Source: Adiantum capillus-veneris
Lineage: Eukaryota; Streptophyta; Polypodiopsida; Polypodiales; Pteridaceae
Length of the DNA stretch: 64,000 nt
Assembly: GCA_014529385.2 (NCBI GenBank)
Contig: CM043960.1
Coordinates: 27,419,896-27,483,895 of the forward strand
Reading direction: 5' to 3'
The notes under the pieces were generated by a model. The model did not search any database and was not told where the DNA came from. It was given only the letters and a program-made list of their open reading frames with translations. Shown in pieces: positions 59,651 to 64,000 of this stretch (positions are counted from its first letter, which is position 1; each line of letters opens with the position of its first letter). Made by a program: the position numbers and the translations under genes.

Positions 59651-59923
59651 ATCTTCCCATGTCCAGTTTGCTACAAGAATTTTAATCGATAGAGTAGATA
59701 TTATACATTGACATGTGGTCATTATTACCATTTTGTTTGTCTTATTCGTCTAATGCAAAATAGTAGTCGATGCGCAATCTATTCACAAGATATTCCACAA
59801 GGAATATATATTATGTTTGGCATGGAAAATGAGTATAAATTCAAGCAAGCCCGCCAAGATACCCTTATCACAATTAGAAATCTGTTTAATGAGAAAGATG
59901 TTGCTTTAGAGAAACACAATTGA
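59651..59923 (+). pseudogene. RING-type zinc finger fragment
   Basis: One frame reads FPCPVCYKNF, a TAG at 59687-59689, then TLTCGHYYHFVCLIRLM and RCAIYSQDIPQG, ending at 59923. This is the spacing C-x2-C ... C-x-H-x2-H-x2-C ... C-x2-C of RING E3 ligases, except that the last Cys is Tyr. RING proteins pass ubiquitin to substrates. With a stop and a missing ligand it is probably not functional. It may belong with the kinase-like stretch upstream as one former gene. Confidence 0.55.
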
Positions 59924-60040
59924 GATTGATAAACTATGTACAATCATGAATATGAAGCATTGTAATTACTCAAAACACATCTGAATACAAGGTCTTTTAG
60001 AATGGTTTTTGACATTTACTCGTTCTACTCTCAAGCTATA

Positions 60041-61207
60041 TTGAATTTTTTGAGTTGTTATCTGGTTCTAAGTCTGAGTGTTGTGGTTCTCCTTGTAATT
60101 CAACCTCCATATCTATTATCAAATTCTCTTCTATTTCGTCTATAGTGCATTGAGATACACCAACATTGAACTCTTCTTCATCTTCGTTTTGACAATCATA
60201 CAACTAGGTTGGCATTTCCTCCTCATAGCTAGCACTTTCGATGTGATTCAATACCTTTTCATTGCAAAACATATACACTAATTTTTCTGCTCTGTCTGCT
60301 AATAGTCTGTTGCGAATAGTACTGTGAACATACTTGTACATATTCTAGTTTCTCTCTGAACTTGAGTTTGTTGCACATTGTGTGAGTACTTTCATTGCAA
60401 GGGGACTTAAGGTAGAGTAATGCTCTCCACCATTCATCATCCACCACTTCCATGCAAGTTGCTCTTTTTCCATTACCTATACAAAATCATTCGCAAAAAA
60501 CCTTCTTTTAATCTAAATGCACTCATTTCTTTGATGCAATCAATTTGATCTTGAACGTTGGAGTAGAACGTGTTGACCACGTGATAGAAATCGCTTACCA
60601 CCTCTGTATTGGACATCAGATCTAAATTCCAATACTCTGGATAAAGCATGTAAGCAACACTATGGAGTCGACTATGAGCACTCTTCCACCTTGCATGAAA
60701 ATACTTTGCCAAATTTTTTCGCTGTTTGCCAGAGAATGGTAATCGCCACTCCTTCTGTACTACAACTCTTTCAGCTCTTCTGTATTTTCAAGACTCTGTT
60801 GGACTGACCACCATGTCATCCACACTTTACCCAAGTTTGGTACCCTATGATCAAGATTGCAGATCACGAACATAACGGGCATCATTACATGGTATGCATC
60901 CATTACACTCCTCCACCAAGCAGCCTTGTTTACATTGCCAAGTAGACATGTAATTCTATCTTTCACTTTCTCTTTCTGCTCAAGTTGCCATTCATCAAAG
61001 GCCGCGCAATTGAATGTGTCAATCATAGCGCATTTATTATGGAGAAGTGATATAAAAGTGTATGCAGAACCGAGTTTCAACAGGAAGTTTCAACATCACT
61101 GACATGCGCATCCTATATGAATTGAGCACTCTTTGTCGTTTCAAGATAAATTTCACAACCTGAGCTGCTGTATCAATAATTTAGCGAACCATGTGGTTTC
61201 TTCGCTA
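60041..61207 (-). pseudogene. hAT transposase, C-terminal half
   Basis: Pieces on the minus strand read in order: VVKFILKRQ and ETRF (about 61100-61170), WWRSVMDAYHVMMPVMFVIC (60760-61080), FHARWKSAHSRLHSVAYMLY (60473-60712), then the dimerisation region WKWWMMNGGEHYSTLSPLA, SSSERN-stop and RNRLLADRAEKLVYVF (60260-60480). The stop (TAG 60345-60347) stands where hAT proteins have the Trp of SERNW. A further TAG and a frame change follow. An acidic tail ends at 60041. The N-terminal BED and catalytic start are missing. The 3' end lies about 120 bases from the RING fragment, facing it. Confidence 0.82.
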
Positions 61208-61216
61208 GTGTACCAA

Positions 61217-61375
61217 CACTACAACACTAAATGAAGATATCGACGCGCCTATATCGACGGCCATGCCTTTCCACGCGTATATCGACGACATTAGCAGGCA
61301 TCGCTATACATGTCGCAATGTGCGTCGATATACGCCTGGAAAGGCTTTATTTGCGACGCGTATATCGACGCCAAA
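61217..61375. other. Hairpin-rich GTCGATATACGC repeats, CACTA-end-like
   Basis: CACTACAACACTAAATG at 61217 is followed by GCGTATATCGACG-type words in both orientations. A 23-base inverted repeat (61265-61287 and 61323-61345; 22 of 23 paired, 35-base loop) could fold into a hairpin, and another direct copy lies near 61350-61371. Terminal CACTAC followed by such subterminal repeats is typical of CACTA (EnSpm) DNA transposons. TTGTAGTG at 61878-61885 could be the other end, but the three-base flanks (CAA and ATG) do not match. Confidence 0.35.
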
Positions 61376-61489
61376 AAAATTGGGGAGAAAAAGCGAAACC
61401 CGCGCAGAGGGGCCATTTTTGCCTGCTCGGGTCTTGGCCAAAACCTGTTGCGCAGGTATTATGTCCATCTCCACCCTCCCCAACCCCTC

Positions 61490-61554
61490 TCTCTTGCTCT
61501 CTCTCTCTCTCTCTCTCTCTCTCTACCTCTACATCGTGTGTGTGTGTGTGTGTA

Positions 61555-61604
<50 letters not shown>

Positions 61605-61634
61605 TGTGTGTGTGTGTGTGTAGGAAAGAGAGAA

Positions 61635-61707
<73 letters not shown>

Positions 61708-61724
61708 GTGTGTGTGTGTGTGTA

Positions 61725-61769
<45 letters not shown>

Positions 61770-61771
61770 TA
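61490..61771. repeat. Compound microsatellite (CT)n, (GT)n, (GA)n, GATA
   Basis: Runs of CT, GT and GA alternate, with the unit GTGTAGGAAAGAGAGA repeated about four times, then ATAGATAGATAG at 61764-61775, next to the LINE 3' end. ORFs through it are artefacts. Confidence 0.95.
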
Positions 61772-64000
61772 GATAGATTTTATTATCGTCCTCGGAGGTC
61801 AAATATGACCTATGGGACCAAAGTTACATGTGATGTAGTATGTGTATGGCTGATGAGTGACTCTCGATGCTCCAAAATTGTAGTGATGAGAGTCGCAATG
61901 GAGAGCCCACACTCCCGGGGACTTCACTAAGGATTACCGTATGATGTCACGTGAGTGTACAATAGGGGGGTTAATAAGGCCAAAAAGGTAGATTTTACAA
62001 ATGAAGGTCCCGTATATAGGGGGTAAAATGGCAGTTTTGGTGCACGCAGGTGACGTCTTCCTAATACTACTAGTGAATCCCCCGGGCCCACACTTTGGCT
62101 GGGAGAGGAAAGTGTGTAGGTCTAAGTTATGGCTGAAAATGTGAGAGAAGCAAGTTCGGATGTGATCAAAATCTGAGCACTCTAGTAGTGTGTGGTACTC
62201 AGACTCTCGAACTTGCAGTGAGCATAATGTGCACAATCGATTTGACTCTTCTCCATTGCCCCAACGCCCTATCTCGCATCGAAGGAAATGGGAGCTAAGA
62301 CGAATTGCTGCGATAGTGCGTATCGCGGACAAGGGAATAGGCTCAAGCATGTAAGTGTGAGTACGGTTTCCTCTCTGAGCGAAGAACATGGTTTTGTAGT
62401 TGGGGGCAATATAGGTGCTGTAATGTATGAAGCGTGACCCACCGGATTTCTCCCAAGCCGTAATACATTGGCGTTGTAGAAAAGCTTCATTCACTTGAGA
62501 GTCAATTGAAGCATCATGTAGCAAGTGTAATGCATCCCATCTCCCAAACCACTTCTTTATGTCTTGCATCCATCCCGTGCTCAAGATCTTGCTTTTATGC
62601 GTCTTTTGAACTTTTTTGCTTGCTTCCCATGCAATTGTAGGAAGTCGATGTGAGGGGTTTTGACGCATCTTTATCATGTACTCCACAACCCTTTCCATGC
62701 CCATGACTTCAATTGGAAGAGATCCCGACTCAAGAAGTAGGAGCATATATGGTGTTTGTGTCTTAACTTGGAGAAAGTTTGTAAGAAAACGCTTTTGGAC
62801 ATTCTCAAACTCTTTCCAAGTAGACTTTGAGATGCTCCCGCCCCACACTTCAACTACATAAAGAAGAACCGGTGTCACCAATGCATCAAAAAGATACTTC
62901 TTGAGAACCCAACACTTGATGTTTCCAGCATTACACATGCTCTCAAATGCATAATATGCTCTCTTTCCCGCTTCCAAACGACGCATAGCACATTCATGCC
63001 ACTTGTGATTGGATGGAACCTCAAGGCCAAGGTACTTAAAGCTCTCAACAACTTCAAGTGTCTCGTTGTTGTACACAATGCATGGCTTCTCCTTATGGTT
63101 GGTTTTCACAAGCATAACCTTTGTTTTGGATTCATTTACAATCAGCCCACTATGCAAGCAAAAGTTCTCAAGGACAACCATAAGCTTTTGTGCATCTTCT
63201 AAAGTGTGTGCTAGAAGCACTACATCATCCGCATACAACAAAAGCATGATTACCGCATTGCAAATAGTGACCTCTTCAATGCCTTCTCCTTGCATAAAGT
63301 CAAGTGCCATTTGTTCCAATTGATCAATGCATAGACCAAAGAGAGTTGGTGACAATGGACATCCTTGTTTAACCCCAATAGTGCTTACAAAAATTTCTGA
63401 AATTTCTCTTCCCATGCGCAATTGACAAATCACCTTCTCATAGATTCGAGAAACCGCAAGCATAAACTCACTTGGCACTTGGAGTTCTTCCATCCTTCTC
63501 CACAAATTGTTACGTGGAATCATATCAAAGGCTTTCTTAAAGTCCACAAAACAACAATACAATTGCTTGCCTTTCAACCGACTTTCCTCCATGAGAACAC
63601 GAAGAGTGACAAGATGATCAATGGTGCTATGGCATCGACGAAAACCCGCTTGTCCCTTTGCATGCTTGTCATTCTCTTCAGCCCAATCACTCAATTTCAT
63701 CTCCATTATGCACCCAAACAACTTTGCCATAAGAGACCCAATCATTATAGTCCGGTAGTTGCTTACATTCTTTACATCCCCTCCTTTATGCAAAGGCTTA
63801 ACCCAATTTGTACTCCAATCATAAGGCATACCATGTTGAAGTGCAAGGTTGAACATATCACACATCCACTCATGGGTAAAATCTCCCGTCCATTTGATCA
63901 TCTCCGGCTTGATACCTTGAAGATCTCCCGCTTTGCAAGTGGCCAACTTTTCAAGCCCACCGCATACATCCTCAATAGTAAAAAAAGACGGCATACATGG
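61772..64000 (-). mobile_element. LINE (non-LTR retrotransposon), 3' part
   Basis: The ORF2 frame reads into the window from the right edge. The 3' region ends with AATAAAATCTATCTATCTATC on the minus strand, a short repeat tail as found in several LINE groups, next to the microsatellite. The 5' part is outside. No target duplication can be tested. Confidence 0.88.
61934..64000 (-). CDS. LINE ORF2: reverse transcriptase with C-terminal zinc-binding motif (partial)
   Basis: At least 689 codons are open to the window edge, with no stop; the first ATG (63992-63994) is internal, not the start. RT motifs in order are VKPLHKGGDVKNVSNYRTI, GQAGFRRCHSTIDH, FVDFKKAFDMIPR, GVKQGCPLSPTLF and LLYADDVVLLA, with YADD at 63224-63235. 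After a thumb-like region the C-terminus has CTLCSLQVRESEYHTLLEC, a C-x2-C-x9-H-x4-C type knuckle near residues 590-610, as in plant LINE proteins. An endonuclease domain would lie upstream, outside the window. ORF2 nicks target DNA and copies its RNA there. This is the best preserved polymerase in the window. Confidence 0.9.
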   Translation of the reverse strand, partial: PCMPSFFTIEDVCGGLEKLATCKAGDLQGIKPEMIKWTGDFTHEWMCDMFNLALQHGMPYDWSTNWVKPLHKGGDVKNVSNYRTIMIGSLMAKLFGCIMEMKLSDWAEENDKHAKGQAGFRRCHSTIDHLVTLRVLMEESRLKGKQLYCCFVDFKKAFDMIPRNNLWRRMEELQVPSEFMLAVSRIYEKVICQLRMGREISEIFVSTIGVKQGCPLSPTLFGLCIDQLEQMALDFMQGEGIEEVTICNAVIMLLLYADDVVLLAHTLEDAQKLMVVLENFCLHSGLIVNESKTKVMLVKTNHKEKPCIVYNNETLEVVESFKYLGLEVPSNHKWHECAMRRLEAGKRAYYAFESMCNAGNIKCWVLKKYLFDALVTPVLLYVVEVWGGSISKSTWKEFENVQKRFLTNFLQVKTQTPYMLLLLESGSLPIEVMGMERVVEYMIKMRQNPSHRLPTIAWEASKKVQKTHKSKILSTGWMQDIKKWFGRWDALHLLHDASIDSQVNEAFLQRQCITAWEKSGGSRFIHYSTYIAPNYKTMFFAQRGNRTHTYMLEPIPLSAIRTIAAIRLSSHFLRCEIGRWGNGEESNRLCTLCSLQVRESEYHTLLECSDFDHIRTCFSHIFSHNLDLHTFLSQPKCGPGGFTSSIRKTSPACTKTAILPPIYGTFICKIYLFGLINPPIVHSRDIIR

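Noticed and set aside
61217-61885. A complete CACTA-type element from 61217 to 61885
   Set aside because: Ends CACTACAA and TTGTAGTG match, but the three-base flanks (CAA, ATG) differ and the inner part is microsatellite and LINE 3' end.

Overview
The window looks like repeat-dominated DNA from a large land-plant nuclear genome. Almost everything recognisable is a transposable element (TE): several families of Ty3/gypsy LTR retrotransposons, one hAT transposase remnant and one LINE. Chromodomain-bearing pol, tRNA-iMet-type and GGCACCATTGC-type primer-binding sites and very long (GA)n/(GT)n tracts fit a plant. A fern or another non-flowering lineage is my guess only; nothing here fixes the species. 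I saw no intact host gene, no tRNA or rRNA gene and no prokaryotic feature. The window contains no complete, undamaged element. I use labels TE-A to TE-I.

Layout. TE-A (1-8380, minus) is a gag-pol element whose 3' end lies outside the window. It has an ORF upstream of gag, a duplicated integrase zinc-binding domain, and a second aspartic-protease-like segment after integrase, in the same frame. TE-B (8384-11940, plus) is an RNase H-integrase remnant with its 3' LTR. TE-C (minus) is an old element split in two (11945-13430 and 22366-25545) by TE-D (13431-22365, plus). TE-D has both LTRs, a primer-binding site and a perfect CCAAA target duplication, but its pol is broken. TE-E (25562-27540, plus) is a decayed relative of TE-A that again carries a protease-like segment after integrase. 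TE-F (28160-28940, plus) is a 5' fragment of the TE-D superfamily, facing an inverted LTR of TE-G.

From 28945 to 54335 lies a nested complex on the minus strand. TE-G, related to TE-D, has the order internal region - LTR - internal region - LTR, a recombined array sharing its middle LTR. Its outer LTR was interrupted by TE-H (30047-37997), which has LTRs, PBS and PPT but about 6.3 kb of non-coding interior. Its middle LTR was interrupted by TE-I (42083-50781). TE-I has about 3 kb LTRs packed with microsatellites and a 2.9 kb interior holding a zinc knuckle, a gag-like proline-rich reading frame, an unknown frame and a transmembrane-segment ORF, with no polymerase seen.

The right end holds a degenerate 68-78 bp repeat array and LTR-like DNA (54815-57300), a decayed kinase-like plus RING-like locus (58153-59923, plus), a hAT transposase C-terminal part (60041-61207, minus), a hairpin-rich stretch that resembles a CACTA end, a large compound microsatellite, and a LINE with a long open reverse transcriptase frame running out of the window (61772-64000, minus).

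Most elements cannot encode a working set of proteins as they stand. The points most worth following are the TE-A domain duplication and its post-integrase protease (repeated in TE-E), and TE-I as a polymerase-less element with an ORF bearing a membrane segment.
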